From assembly GCA_017795005.1 (NCBI GenBank), contig CP051242.1, positions 2,504,976 through 2,568,975 of the forward strand: DNA of 64,000 nt, given 5' to 3'. Source of the DNA: Balneolaceae bacterium. Lineage in GTDB: Bacteria; Bacteroidota; Rhodothermia; Balneolales; Balneolaceae. A program made the translations under genes and the position numbers. How positions within the stretch are numbered: position 1 is the stretch's first letter; every line of letters begins with the position of its first letter. The notes beneath the pieces are model-generated. The model was not told the origin of the DNA, did not search any database, and was given only the letters and a program-made list of their open reading frames with translations. Positions 46,512 to 56,354 of this stretch are shown here, in pieces.

Positions 46512-48217
46512 ATCTGAATATTAAAGCTAAACAGCAAAACACCTTTGATGCCATTGTAATTGGCTCAGGCATCAGTGGTGGATATGCCGCAATGGAACTT
46601 ACTACCAAGGGATATAAAACCCTTGTGCTCGAACGGGGTAGGAATGTAAAACATGGCGAGTATCCGACCGCTCATTTAGACACATGGGATTTGCCTAACA
46701 GAGGTATGGTTACAGCAGAGGAAAAAGCTGCACATTATTTTAAGCAAAACCGACTTAACTGGTGGGTGAATGAAGACAATAAGCCCTGGATTGTTAAAGA
46801 TGATGAATATCCATACGACGAAGTTGAGCGTTTCGACTGGATCCGGGGACATCATGTTGGAGGTCGTTCAATTATGTGGGGGCGGCATTGCTATCGTTGG
46901 AGTGATATTGATTTCGAAGCTAATTTGAAAGAAGGCATTGCGGTCGACTGGCCTATAAGGTATAAAGACATTGAACCCTGGTACGACCGTGTGGAAACAT
47001 TTGTTGGTGTATCAGGACAAAAAGAGGGTCTTAAGCAAGTTCCGGATGGAAAGTTTTTGAAGCCCTTTCCTCTAAACTGTGCGGAACAACATCTGAGGGA
47101 AAAGATTAAGGAGAAATTCCCAGACCGTGTTCTCACTCCGGGTCGACTTGCCAATCTTAGCGAATACAATCCCGAAATTCATAAAGGAACTCGAGGAAGT
47201 TGCCAAAGCAGGGATCGGTGCTGGAGAGGATGTCCTTACGGAGCCTCTTTTTGCAGTCTGTCCTCCACCCTTGCGGTTGCTGATGAAACCGGAAATATGA
47301 CTCTACGCCCTTTCAGTATCGTGAGTGAAATTATCTATGATGATTCCAGTCGAAAGGCAACCGGAGTTCGTGTTATTGATGCAGAGAATGGTGATGTGAT
47401 TGAGTTCTATTCAAAAATAATCTTCTGCAACGCAAGTACCATCGGTACTACCGCAATCCTGTTAAATAGTACTTCAGACGCGTTCCCTACCGGACTTGGA
47501 AACGAAAGTGGCGAATTGGGTCACAATATGATGGATCATCATTATGGGATGGGAATAAGTGGAATACTCCTTGGAATGGAAGACACTTATTATTATGGTC
47601 GCAGACCCGGAAGTTTCTACATCGCTCCTTTCAGAAATATTGATGAGAATTCAAGAATGGATTATCTCCGAAGATTTGGCTATCAGGGAAATGCACGTAG
47701 AGGGTCAAATATACCTAATGGAAAACTGGGTACTGACTTGAAAGAGGAAATCTTTAAACCGGGTCCTTACTATGTGAGCATTACTTGCTTTGGTGAGATG
47801 CTTCCCTATCATGAAAACAAAATGTTTCTACACCCAGATAAAAAAGATAAGCATGGAATTCCTGTTCTTGTTTTTGATGCTAAACTCAGAGAAAACGAAA
47901 TGAAGCTTCGCGAAGATGGAGTAGCCTGTGGTATAGAAATGCTCGAAGCTGCCGGATGTGAAAATATCAGCTCTTACAACAGTGCAACCGCTCCTGGTGC
48001 CTGCATTCACGAAATGGGAACGGCGCGAATGGGACATGATTCTGAAACAAGCGTTCTGAACAAATGGAACCAGATTCATAACGTCCCAAATGTTTTTGTA
48101 ACCGATGGTGCATGTATGACAAGCGCCGGAACGCAAAACCCAAGTATCACGTATATGGCGTTAACTGCACGTGCAGTAGATTATGCTGATAAACAAATCA
48201 AAAAAGGTGAATTGTAG
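46508..48217 (+). CDS. GMC-type FAD oxidoreductase (gluconate/sugar dehydrogenase large subunit)
   Basis: A 569-residue flavoprotein. I take ATG 46508, which overlaps the previous stop, over an upstream TTG. The FAD dinucleotide-binding motif is VIGSGISGGYAAMEL; GHHVGGRSIMWGRH is the second FAD motif, and CQSRDRCWRGCPYGASFC is a cysteine-rich segment that could hold a metal or Fe-S cluster. The C-terminal HEMGTARMGHD and TQNPSITYMALTARA carry the catalytic His/Asn of the GMC/glucose-dehydrogenase family. It would oxidise a sugar or sugar alcohol, feeding electrons to a cytochrome not present here. Confidence 0.9.
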   Translation: MNLNIKAKQQNTFDAIVIGSGISGGYAAMELTTKGYKTLVLERGRNVKHGEYPTAHLDTWDLPNRGMVTAEEKAAHYFKQNRLNWWVNEDNKPWIVKDDEYPYDEVERFDWIRGHHVGGRSIMWGRHCYRWSDIDFEANLKEGIAVDWPIRYKDIEPWYDRVETFVGVSGQKEGLKQVPDGKFLKPFPLNCAEQHLREKIKEKFPDRVLTPGRLANLSEYNPEIHKGTRGSCQSRDRCWRGCPYGASFCSLSSTLAVADETGNMTLRPFSIVSEIIYDDSSRKATGVRVIDAENGDVIEFYSKIIFCNASTIGTTAILLNSTSDAFPTGLGNESGELGHNMMDHHYGMGISGILLGMEDTYYYGRRPGSFYIAPFRNIDENSRMDYLRRFGYQGNARRGSNIPNGKLGTDLKEEIFKPGPYYVSITCFGEMLPYHENKMFLHPDKKDKHGIPVLVFDAKLRENEMKLREDGVACGIEMLEAAGCENISSYNSATAPGACIHEMGTARMGHDSETSVLNKWNQIHNVPNVFVTDGACMTSAGTQNPSITYMALTARAVDYADKQIKKGEL

Positions 48218-48349
48218 TTTTTATCAAGCCCCCTCTATCTCTTTTATTTCTTCATTCATACCAAAATTCATTGACTTCATAACATTGGTTTAGAAAACCT
48301 AAGGCTCTGCTTTATCCTTGGATAGAGTTTATTCCAAAATCGAAGAGTC

Positions 48350-49243
48350 ATGAATTCATTATCAATCAAAAACCTGAGTAAACAATACCCTAACGGCGTT
48401 AAAGCCCTCTCGGATATTAGTCTGGATATTTCTGATGGAATGTTTGGCTTACTTGGTCCTAACGGAGCAGGAAAATCAACGTTAATGAGAACCATCGCTA
48501 CCCTCCAGCAACCGGATTCCGGATCTTTGTTTTTTAATGGCATCGATATTTGTTCTGATCAAACTCAACTTAGAAGACAATTAGGATACCTTCCACAGGA
48601 ATTCGGAGTGTATCCCGGTGAATCCGCCGAACGGCTTTTGAATTACTTTGGAATACTAAAGGGTATTGATTCGAATAAAGAAAGAGCATCAAAAATTCGG
48701 GAAGTTCTTGAGCTCACTAATTTATTTGATGTGCGTAAGAATGCCGTAAGTGATTACTCAGGAGGAATGCGCCAACGTTTCGGAATCGCTCAACTTCTCT
48801 TGAATGACCCTAAGCTCATTGTCGTAGACGAACCAACAGCAGGTCTTGATCCTGAAGAGCGCAGACGGTTTTTAAATTTGTTGAGGGAAATAAGTGAAAA
48901 CAGTGTTGTTATCTTCTCTACTCACCTGGTTGAAGATGTAACCGAATTATGCCAGAACCTTGCTATGATTAATAAGGGAATGGCACTAATGAAAGGAACT
49001 CCGCCTGGATTAGTTGGTCACATTGACTCTAAGATTTGGGTCTGCGAAATAAAAGCGGCCGAGCTGGACTCATACAAAGCAATCTATCATGTTCTATCCT
49101 CTTCGTTTACTTCTCAGCAGAAAGTTAAGATCAGAGTGTTTTCTGAATCGAAGCCTTCTCCTGATTTTTCTGCCACAAATGCTTCACTTGAAGACGCATA
49201 TTTCATTGCCTTACAAGGTGTGAGGGTCGATCATGCTTACTAG
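48350..49243 (+). CDS. ABC exporter ATPase
   Basis: A 297-residue ATPase: Walker A GPNGAGKST, Q-loop LPQEFG, signature YSGGMRQR, Walker B IVVDEPTAGLDP, and H-loop STHLVEDV. It overlaps the next gene, a permease fused to a peptidase, by 11 bp. Together with the downstream kinase and regulator it forms one operon. Substrate unknown. Confidence 0.92.
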   Translation: MNSLSIKNLSKQYPNGVKALSDISLDISDGMFGLLGPNGAGKSTLMRTIATLQQPDSGSLFFNGIDICSDQTQLRRQLGYLPQEFGVYPGESAERLLNYFGILKGIDSNKERASKIREVLELTNLFDVRKNAVSDYSGGMRQRFGIAQLLLNDPKLIVVDEPTAGLDPEERRRFLNLLREISENSVVIFSTHLVEDVTELCQNLAMINKGMALMKGTPPGLVGHIDSKIWVCEIKAAELDSYKAIYHVLSSSFTSQQKVKIRVFSESKPSPDFSATNASLEDAYFIALQGVRVDHAY

Positions 49244-52200
49244 TAAAATCCTTACGTATGAGCTCAAGCATTGGATAAAGCAGCCTGTCTTCGGCATATT
49301 TTTGATTCTTTTCTTTTGTGCGGGGCTGGGCATGATGGCCTTTTCTGCCGATATATTTGGAGAGAGTGTGTTATCTCAAAACACCACTCCTTTTGCGAAT
49401 GCATCTTCAAGCATCTTCTCCTATTTTTTTGATATTCAAATCTTCTCTTTATTTCTGATCCCTCTTTTCTTGTGTGGCACCATCTACAGGGATTTCCAGA
49501 GTAATACCTATCTGGTTATGTACTCCTACCCTTTTTCGAAAACTCAATATATAAGTGGGAAATTCATATCCGGTTTTATTCTTGTCATAATGATCCAACT
49601 ATCCTTTTGTATTGGATTATTTACCGGAAGTATCATCCCGGGTGTGAATGAGACTCTGATTGGAGGGAACATCATACAATCCTATGCTTTCCCTTTCTTG
49701 AGTATTTCTCTGGTTAATACTCTTTGGATTGGTATTTTGACGTTCTCAATTGTTTTACTTTCCAGGAGCATTCATACCGGTTTTGTTACTGTTATCCTAC
49801 TGTTTGTACTTCGCAGAGTTATTCTTTTCGTTTTTTCCGGACCTGATAATATCTCTACGATAACGGTGATTGATCCTTTTGGAGAGTTCGCCGTTCTTTC
49901 AGCTACTTCTCAATGGACAATTTCAGAGATTAACTCGCAGACAGTACCTTTAACAAACACATTCTTACTAAACAGGTTACTTTGGACGGGCTTTTCTTTA
50001 GTTATTGGATTAGCAACATATTTCTCATTCAACCCAACCCATTCACAATCCTTCTTTTCTTTCCTTAAGAGTTCGAAGAAGACTCAAAAATTCCTGGAAC
50101 TTTCGTTTGAGTTCTCTCAGATATTGCCAAAAGGAATACGAAGTATCTGGCAGCTTTCCTCTTTTCAGTTTAGATCCATCATAAAAAGTAAAACCTTCAT
50201 CGTATTGATGGTTGTGAGCTTACTATTCATGTTTTTGTTACTTGGTCAGGTAAATCCGGAATACACTACGCGGATTTATCCCTTGACTCAGATACTGTTG
50301 CTCATCCCGTCTCTGTTCTTCTCTTTTATCGTGATGATTGTGACTTTTTTATACGCCGGATTCCTGGTAAATAAAAATCTCAAAACCGGAATGAATACTC
50401 TGGTCGATTCGACTCAGGTTGCGAATCATACCCTCTTATTTTCAAGATTATTCACGCTACTGAAATTACAAGCAGTGCTACTGTCGCTGATAATCATAGG
50501 CGGAGTTTCTGTTCAGTTATGGAAAGGATATACGCTGTTTGAATGGTCATTGTATTTCTTTCATGTATATGGAATCCTTTTTATTAGTCTCGCAATCTGG
50601 GCATCCATGTCTCTTTTTGTACAAACCGTTCTAAAAAATCAGTATCTGGGTTTTTTTCTTCTGGTTGTTTTTGCATTTGGATTGACAGGCATCGATTCAA
50701 TTGGAATTGAGAAAGATATCTTTGCCTTTAATGAGGCGCCTATTCCCCAATACTCCGATTTATCCGGGTATGGTGCTTCTTTACGATCATTTTTTGCTCA
50801 CAAGTTTTATTGGGCATTAGTTGGTGGAATATTATTGGTTGGAACTCTGCTCCTTACCCGTCGAGGTTTTGTTTTCTCAATAAAGGAGCGTTTTCAAATT
50901 GCAATTGATAGGTTTTCCGGAAAAATATCTTTCTTGCTCCTCTTGCTATCGATTCTGTTTGTTGGCACCGGATTCTCAATCTCCAGTTTTGTTTATCCAA
51001 AAGATGATATGTCGACTGTTGAGATCGAAAAAAGAAAAGTAGTAGCTGAAATAGAAATTGGACATCTGAAGGATATGCCTCAGCCACGATTGAAAGGTGT
51101 CCAGTTGAATATAGATTTGTACCCGGATGAACGAAGTTATACATCAAATGGGACGCTCTTCTTCGTAAATGAAGGAAGCCGTGCTATAGACACGCTGCTC
51201 TTTTCTTATCCAAATGATGTAACACTTACAGGAATTCAGAGACGAACATACTCGAAAATTTTTACAGACTCTGTACTGCGTGTTGAAGTACTAACACTAT
51301 CCACTCCTCTGCTCCCTTATGATACCTTAAAAATAAACTTTAGTGCATTCCACAAACCTGATAATTGGTTTTCTGAAGATTCGAAAGTAATTAATAATGG
51401 AACCTTTTTTCTGGCAGACTTTCCGATTATAGGTTACCCGGAATTGGTAGCCAGTAATTCATCTAACAAATCCATCCCATCTGATAGTGATGCTTCCTCT
51501 AACAGTTACATAGGTAAACATATTGATTTGTTAGATACCGATATCACCGTAAGTACTGCTCTTAACCAGACTGCTTTTGCTCCGGGGAAACTTACAGCAC
51601 AATGGACAGAAAAAAATCGGGTTTTTTTCAGGTATGTATCGTCAAGTCCAATTCGAAATGGATTCCCAATACAATCCGGTATTTATAATGTATTTAATGA
51701 TTCTCTGAACGACATTCAGTTTAAGATTTATCATCATCCTACCCATGCCTTTAATCTAGACCGCATGATGGAGGCAATGAAGACCACTTTCAGCTATGCC
51801 GATTCCAGCTTTGGATCTTATCCCTTTGAAGAGCTCAGAATCGTTGAGTTTTCCAGATTTTATGGAAACTTTGCTCAATCCTTCTCTCAGACGATTCCAT
51901 TTTCAGAATTTGCAGGATTTTTCAGCAGACAGGATTCCAGTGAAAACCGGTTTGATGATGTCTTCAGGTTAACAGCCCATGAAACCGCTCATCAATGGTG
52001 GGGACATCAAATTATTCCAGCAGATGTTTTGGGAAGCCGGTTTTTAACGGAGAGCTTCGCTGAGTTAACCGCATTGAATGTACTTGAACAACAATACGGA
52101 CCTGAAAAAAGTGCACTTTATTTGGAGACCATTAAAACGCGATATTTCCGTCAAAGGAACAGAAGCGATAGAGAATCGCAGCTGGTATTAGTTGCACCGG

Positions 52201-52757
52201 AAGAAACCAATGTAAGTTATGCAAGAGGACTTCTGGCTCTAAATTCTATGTATGAGCATCTGGGTAAAGAAACGTTTAACCGGGTTCTTAGAAATTTTAT
52301 TTCTGATTTCGCATTTCAAGAAGCTCCTTACCCTACTTCCTACGATTTCATTACTCAACTGAAAAGTGAAATACCCGATTCACTCACCTACCTGATATAT
52401 GATTTATTCGAAACATCAACGGTATATAAAAATGAAGTGAAAGGATACTCAAGCAGGTTATCACCCAACAATGAATTTGAAATCGAATTTCAAGTCATTG
52501 CCTCTAAAGAAAGAAAAAAATCGGTTCACCAAGACACGGAATTGATTCCCAACGACGAAAATATATCCGGCTATTACCTTCAAATCGGAGCATATGATAG
52601 CGATGACAAACTCATCTCTTTATCAACTGTTAGGGTTGAAGAAGGAGAAAATTCTCTGAATATTAGATTACCACAAAAGCCTTTCAGAATCGTACTGGAT
52701 CCACATCATATATTAATAGAGCAAAATATCTCTGATAATACTCTTATCATCGAGTGA
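49233..52757 (+). CDS. ABC permease fused to active M1 metallopeptidase
   Basis: A 1174-residue membrane protein. Residues 1-about 580 contain two sets of ABC-2-like membrane segments. The C-terminal part (about 590-1174) is an M1 aminopeptidase: N-terminal saddle domain with YPDERSYTSNGTLFF, then the zinc motif H916-E917-x-x-H920 and W of QWWGH, and the third ligand E940 in TESFAEL. This fusion is a recognised type in Bacteroidota, thought to place the peptidase on the outer side of the membrane. Unlike the M1-like protein at 34410-36719 its active site is complete. Function may be peptide export combined with trimming; no substrate is evident. Confidence 0.9.
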   Translation: MLTSKILTYELKHWIKQPVFGIFLILFFCAGLGMMAFSADIFGESVLSQNTTPFANASSSIFSYFFDIQIFSLFLIPLFLCGTIYRDFQSNTYLVMYSYPFSKTQYISGKFISGFILVIMIQLSFCIGLFTGSIIPGVNETLIGGNIIQSYAFPFLSISLVNTLWIGILTFSIVLLSRSIHTGFVTVILLFVLRRVILFVFSGPDNISTITVIDPFGEFAVLSATSQWTISEINSQTVPLTNTFLLNRLLWTGFSLVIGLATYFSFNPTHSQSFFSFLKSSKKTQKFLELSFEFSQILPKGIRSIWQLSSFQFRSIIKSKTFIVLMVVSLLFMFLLLGQVNPEYTTRIYPLTQILLLIPSLFFSFIVMIVTFLYAGFLVNKNLKTGMNTLVDSTQVANHTLLFSRLFTLLKLQAVLLSLIIIGGVSVQLWKGYTLFEWSLYFFHVYGILFISLAIWASMSLFVQTVLKNQYLGFFLLVVFAFGLTGIDSIGIEKDIFAFNEAPIPQYSDLSGYGASLRSFFAHKFYWALVGGILLVGTLLLTRRGFVFSIKERFQIAIDRFSGKISFLLLLLSILFVGTGFSISSFVYPKDDMSTVEIEKRKVVAEIEIGHLKDMPQPRLKGVQLNIDLYPDERSYTSNGTLFFVNEGSRAIDTLLFSYPNDVTLTGIQRRTYSKIFTDSVLRVEVLTLSTPLLPYDTLKINFSAFHKPDNWFSEDSKVINNGTFFLADFPIIGYPELVASNSSNKSIPSDSDASSNSYIGKHIDLLDTDITVSTALNQTAFAPGKLTAQWTEKNRVFFRYVSSSPIRNGFPIQSGIYNVFNDSLNDIQFKIYHHPTHAFNLDRMMEAMKTTFSYADSSFGSYPFEELRIVEFSRFYGNFAQSFSQTIPFSEFAGFFSRQDSSENRFDDVFRLTAHETAHQWWGHQIIPADVLGSRFLTESFAELTALNVLEQQYGPEKSALYLETIKTRYFRQRNRSDRESQLVLVAPEETNVSYARGLLALNSMYEHLGKETFNRVLRNFISDFAFQEAPYPTSYDFITQLKSEIPDSLTYLIYDLFETSTVYKNEVKGYSSRLSPNNEFEIEFQVIASKERKKSVHQDTELIPNDENISGYYLQIGAYDSDDKLISLSTVRVEEGENSLNIRLPQKPFRIVLDPHHILIEQNISDNTLIIE

Positions 52758-52758
52758 A

Positions 52759-53805
52759 ATGACAAGCCGTATCGCATACATACTGAAAAATCATACTACA
52801 GAAGCCTTCGTGCATCTTATACTATTTATGCTTTTTCTGTGGTTTATGGAATCCGGAATGGGAAGTTCCATCGATGAGAAATCGAAGAATATTATCCGGA
52901 TGAATTTCCTTGCTTTTCCGATTGTGTTCTATCTCAACTCATTTTACCTGATTCCAAACTTTCTTTCAAAAAAGAAATGGATTGGCTATGTCGGAATGTT
53001 GATTCTTTCAGTCATCTTCATAGAAGTCGGGCGTTCAACTTTTCATGTTTTGGTTCTGAACGATAGTCATGCCCCTGAACAACTAACTTTCCTGGAAGTC
53101 CTTTTCAGCAATAATTCGGTTTCCGGGGGGATCTTTTTAGGCTTCTTACTTTCTTTCGCATACACCTTTACCAAAGACTGGCTTCGAAATCTCACCCTGG
53201 TAGAGCGACTCAAATCAGAGCGCGCTGAGATGAAACTCGCCTACCTGAAAACTCAGATCGATCCTCATTTTCTGTTCAATACACTGAATAATATTTATGC
53301 GATCGCCTTGAAAGAAGACAGTAAAGAGACTGCGGAAGCAATAACAAAGCTTGGAACACTAATGCGTTATAATTTGGAGTATGCTGAGAAAAATATTGTT
53401 CCACTTTCCAATGAAATTGAATTTCTAAGGAAATACATCGAACTGCAAAGTTTAAGAGCTGAAGAAAAGAATAAAATAAAAGTAAAGTTTGATATCCCTG
53501 AAGATCAACTGAACACATTAAAAATCTCTCCTTTACTTCTGATCCCGGTAATTGAAAACGCATTTAAATATGGGATTAATCCGGCTAAGGAATCTGTTAT
53601 CTCTATTTCAATCACCCTTAAAGAAGACACTTTAATATTAACGTCTAACAACACCATTGTTAGAAATATTAAAAATTCAACTAAAACAGGTCTAACTAAT
53701 TTGAATGAGCAACTATCATTGATGTATCCGAATAAATATACTTTCGAATATTCACAGAAAGGATCTGATTACATTGTAAATCTTCAATTAACTTTGTCGA
53801 AATGA
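52759..53805 (+). CDS. LytS/YehU-type sensor histidine kinase
   Basis: A 348-residue inner-membrane kinase with about four N-terminal hydrophobic segments (residues 10-150), then the His-kinase domain: H170 in IDPHFLFNTLNN is the phospho-acceptor and the ATP-binding end contains PLLLIPVIENAFKYG. It starts 2 bp after the permease-peptidase stop and overlaps the LytTR regulator by 4 bp (ATGA). Signal unknown; presumably related to the ABC-peptidase in the same operon. Confidence 0.92.
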   Translation: MTSRIAYILKNHTTEAFVHLILFMLFLWFMESGMGSSIDEKSKNIIRMNFLAFPIVFYLNSFYLIPNFLSKKKWIGYVGMLILSVIFIEVGRSTFHVLVLNDSHAPEQLTFLEVLFSNNSVSGGIFLGFLLSFAYTFTKDWLRNLTLVERLKSERAEMKLAYLKTQIDPHFLFNTLNNIYAIALKEDSKETAEAITKLGTLMRYNLEYAEKNIVPLSNEIEFLRKYIELQSLRAEEKNKIKVKFDIPEDQLNTLKISPLLLIPVIENAFKYGINPAKESVISISITLKEDTLILTSNNTIVRNIKNSTKTGLTNLNEQLSLMYPNKYTFEYSQKGSDYIVNLQLTLSK

Positions 53806-54491
53806 TTACTTGTATCGCCATTGATGATGAACCGAATGCACTTGAAGTGATTCAAATCCTTTCATCGAAAGTTGGTTCTCTTGAACTGAAAGAAACATTT
53901 ACAGATCCGCTCGAAGCTATTAATTATCTGAAATCAAATACTATTGATTTTCTTTTTCTTGATATCAATATGCCGGAATTAACGGGCTTTAATGTTCTCA
54001 GCCTCCTCCCTGATCACGTTGACGTGATTTTTACCACTGCATATAGCGAGCACGCTGTTAAAAGTTATGAGGTAAATGCTGTAGACTATTTACTCAAACC
54101 TTTTACTTTAGCACGGTTTATTCAGGCAGTTGACAAAGTAAAGAAATCGAAAAATGCAGAACAAGAATCTCTAAATGAAGATTTCTTTTTTGTAAATACC
54201 GGGACTTCAAAACAAAAAATTCTACTACGTGAAATTCAGTACATAGAAAGTGACGGAAATTATGTCTATTACGTAACTCAGACTCAAAAATTAATGGTCA
54301 GAGCTTCTATTAAGGAGATTCTTAAATCACTACCAAGAAACCGGTTTATTCAGGTACAACGCTCTTTCGCTATCGCTTTCTCATGGATCAAAAAAATAGA
54401 AAGTAATCATGTGTATATCGCTGATAGAGAAATTCCCATTGGAAAAACATTTAAAGTGGATTTTCAATCCGCACTAAAAAAATTCTCTTGA
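53802..54491 (+). CDS. LytTR-family response regulator
   Basis: A 229-residue protein. Receiver domain 1-120 with phospho-acceptor D54 (FLDINMPE), T/S and K switch residues in TTAYSEHAVKSYEVNAVDYLLKP, followed by a LytTR DNA-binding domain (about 137-229, REIQYIESDGNYVYY... RSFAIAFSWIKKI). With the kinase just upstream it forms a two-component pair. Its targets may be the operon itself; no clear LytTR direct repeat was identified by eye. Confidence 0.93.
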   Translation: MITCIAIDDEPNALEVIQILSSKVGSLELKETFTDPLEAINYLKSNTIDFLFLDINMPELTGFNVLSLLPDHVDVIFTTAYSEHAVKSYEVNAVDYLLKPFTLARFIQAVDKVKKSKNAEQESLNEDFFFVNTGTSKQKILLREIQYIESDGNYVYYVTQTQKLMVRASIKEILKSLPRNRFIQVQRSFAIAFSWIKKIESNHVYIADREIPIGKTFKVDFQSALKKFS

Positions 54492-54555
54492 TAGTTTTCT
54501 ATAATGTTGACTTAGCAATCAATTAGTTTTTTATTGCCAAAAATAAATTCTATTC

Positions 54556-55263
54556 ATGAACTTTCTACGAAAATTAAGACGAGGAAATACCGAAACCTTC
54601 AGTTATCTGGCCTATGGTATAGGGGAAATCGTACTTGTTGTGATAGGAATACTGATTGCGGTATCTATTAACAACTGGAATGAAGACCGCCTGAAAAAGA
54701 ATGAACTGGAAAATATTTACAACATCGTTAAACAAGATTTAGAGAATGATCTCGAAGAGATTGACGAAATACTTGGTTTTTATGAAGACAGAAAACCACT
54801 TTTCCAAAATGTATTGCAAGACTCAGTAACCCGAATTGATTATATCTATAATCCGGTATACTACTTCCTGATTCTTGGATATCCTGAAATCTCTTTCGAT
54901 AAACGTGGTTTTAGTCTGCTCAGTGAATTCCGAAGTAACAGTGATAATTCTTCTGATACATTAGTAACCAAAATTATCGACTTCTATACTGAACGGTTTC
55001 TTGAAATCGAAATAGATGACAACTTTAGAGCCGAGGATTTTAAAGACAATTATTTTTATTGGAAGAATAACTTTGATTGGTGGTCGGATTATATAATGAG
55101 AAAAGATGTAACCGGGTTTCTGGATTATGCACTTAATGATCCTGATTATAAAAACCGAGTTGCAAACGCTTATTTCCTTGCTTACGACGTTTTTCTTCCG
55201 GAACTGGATATCTTCAAAGAACGAGCAACAACTATTATTGAAAGCATTGATTCAGCGAATTAA
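54556..55263 (+). CDS. DUF6090 membrane protein
   Basis: A 235-residue protein with the DUF6090 hallmark GIGEIVLVVIGILIAVSINNWNE near residues 22-43, a single membrane segment, then an acidic soluble part likely outside the cytoplasm. Function unknown; members are common in Bacteroidota and typically stand alone. It is 9 bp ahead of a serine-hydrolase gene and may be its partner. Confidence 0.85.
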   Translation: MNFLRKLRRGNTETFSYLAYGIGEIVLVVIGILIAVSINNWNEDRLKKNELENIYNIVKQDLENDLEEIDEILGFYEDRKPLFQNVLQDSVTRIDYIYNPVYYFLILGYPEISFDKRGFSLLSEFRSNSDNSSDTLVTKIIDFYTERFLEIEIDDNFRAEDFKDNYFYWKNNFDWWSDYIMRKDVTGFLDYALNDPDYKNRVANAYFLAYDVFLPELDIFKERATTIIESIDSAN

Positions 55264-55271
55264 TTTACATT

Positions 55272-56354
55272 ATGATTAAAAAGTTAATGATTGGTCTGGG
55301 AATCATCGTCGGTATTATCATTGTGCTTATTTCAATCTCTGTATACTACTTCTATCCCAGTGAAGATCGGATTCTGAATTTCATCTCCGAAAACCTTGAT
55401 AAAACTTCTATTTCAATCATAAAGAATGATTCTTTAATAGTTGATATCAACTCTTCAGAAATAACGCCTTTGGCAAGCACTGTTAAAATTATTCTGGCTA
55501 TAGAATATGCTGAACAAGCTGCGGATGGTTTAATAGACCCGGATGAAATGATCCCTCTTATTGAACTGGAAAAATTTCATGTTAAAAATACTGATGGAGG
55601 TGCACATCCTGCATGGCTAAACTCTCTTTCAAAGAAAGATTCCTCCATTGGAGTACCGGTCCGCGAAATAGCAAAAGGAATGATCCGCTACAGTTCAAAT
55701 GCGAATACCGAGTGGTTGTCTAAGAAGCTGGGTTTGGAGAATATCAACTCAAGACTGGACAGCGTAGGAATCTCTAATCATACCGAAATCTATTATATCG
55801 TATCAGCATTATTCGTACGAAAAGAATTATTTCCAGATCTAAATGGAACAGAACTGGTACAACAACTTAGGGAGCTAAGCGAGGCTGTGTATATCGATAC
55901 AATTAATTCGATACACTTGAAATTATCTGCTGATACAACATATCGTAACCAGCTTGGAGATCTGCCAATGAATGTTCAGGAAGTATGGTCTGACAGACTT
56001 CCTGCTTCTACAACCTCAGAATATGCAAATCTGATGAAGAAACTTAATTCCAAAACGTATTTCTCCGATTCAGTGCACGTATATCTCGATGAAGTGATGG
56101 AAGGTCTGATGGAAAGCAAAGCAAATCAGGAGCTTTTTAGCCATGCCGGGATGAAAGGGGGATCTACTGCATTTGTTTTAACCAAAGCCATGTATGCCAC
56201 CGATAAAGAGGGCAATACTTTCAGCATCGCATATTTCTTAAATGATTTAAGCATGTTGGAAAATACTCGACTAAGTATGAGTATGAATAGTTTTGAACTT
56301 GCTCTTCTGTCAAATGATGATTTTTTAGAAAAACTTACAGCTGAATTGAACTAG
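55272..56354 (+). CDS. Class A beta-lactamase-like serine hydrolase, membrane-anchored
   Basis: A 360-residue protein with an N-terminal membrane segment (about 5-27). The class A motifs are present: S69-T-V-K72 (SxxK), S141-S-N143 (SxN) and KGG in HAGMKGGST as the KTG-like box. The usual Glu of the omega loop is not obvious. It may be a beta-lactamase, a carboxypeptidase or an esterase; in this family many members act on peptidoglycan. Its stop overlaps the threonine aldolase stop on the other strand (CTAG). Confidence 0.82.
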   Translation: MIKKLMIGLGIIVGIIIVLISISVYYFYPSEDRILNFISENLDKTSISIIKNDSLIVDINSSEITPLASTVKIILAIEYAEQAADGLIDPDEMIPLIELEKFHVKNTDGGAHPAWLNSLSKKDSSIGVPVREIAKGMIRYSSNANTEWLSKKLGLENINSRLDSVGISNHTEIYYIVSALFVRKELFPDLNGTELVQQLRELSEAVYIDTINSIHLKLSADTTYRNQLGDLPMNVQEVWSDRLPASTTSEYANLMKKLNSKTYFSDSVHVYLDEVMEGLMESKANQELFSHAGMKGGSTAFVLTKAMYATDKEGNTFSIAYFLNDLSMLENTRLSMSMNSFELALLSNDDFLEKLTAELN

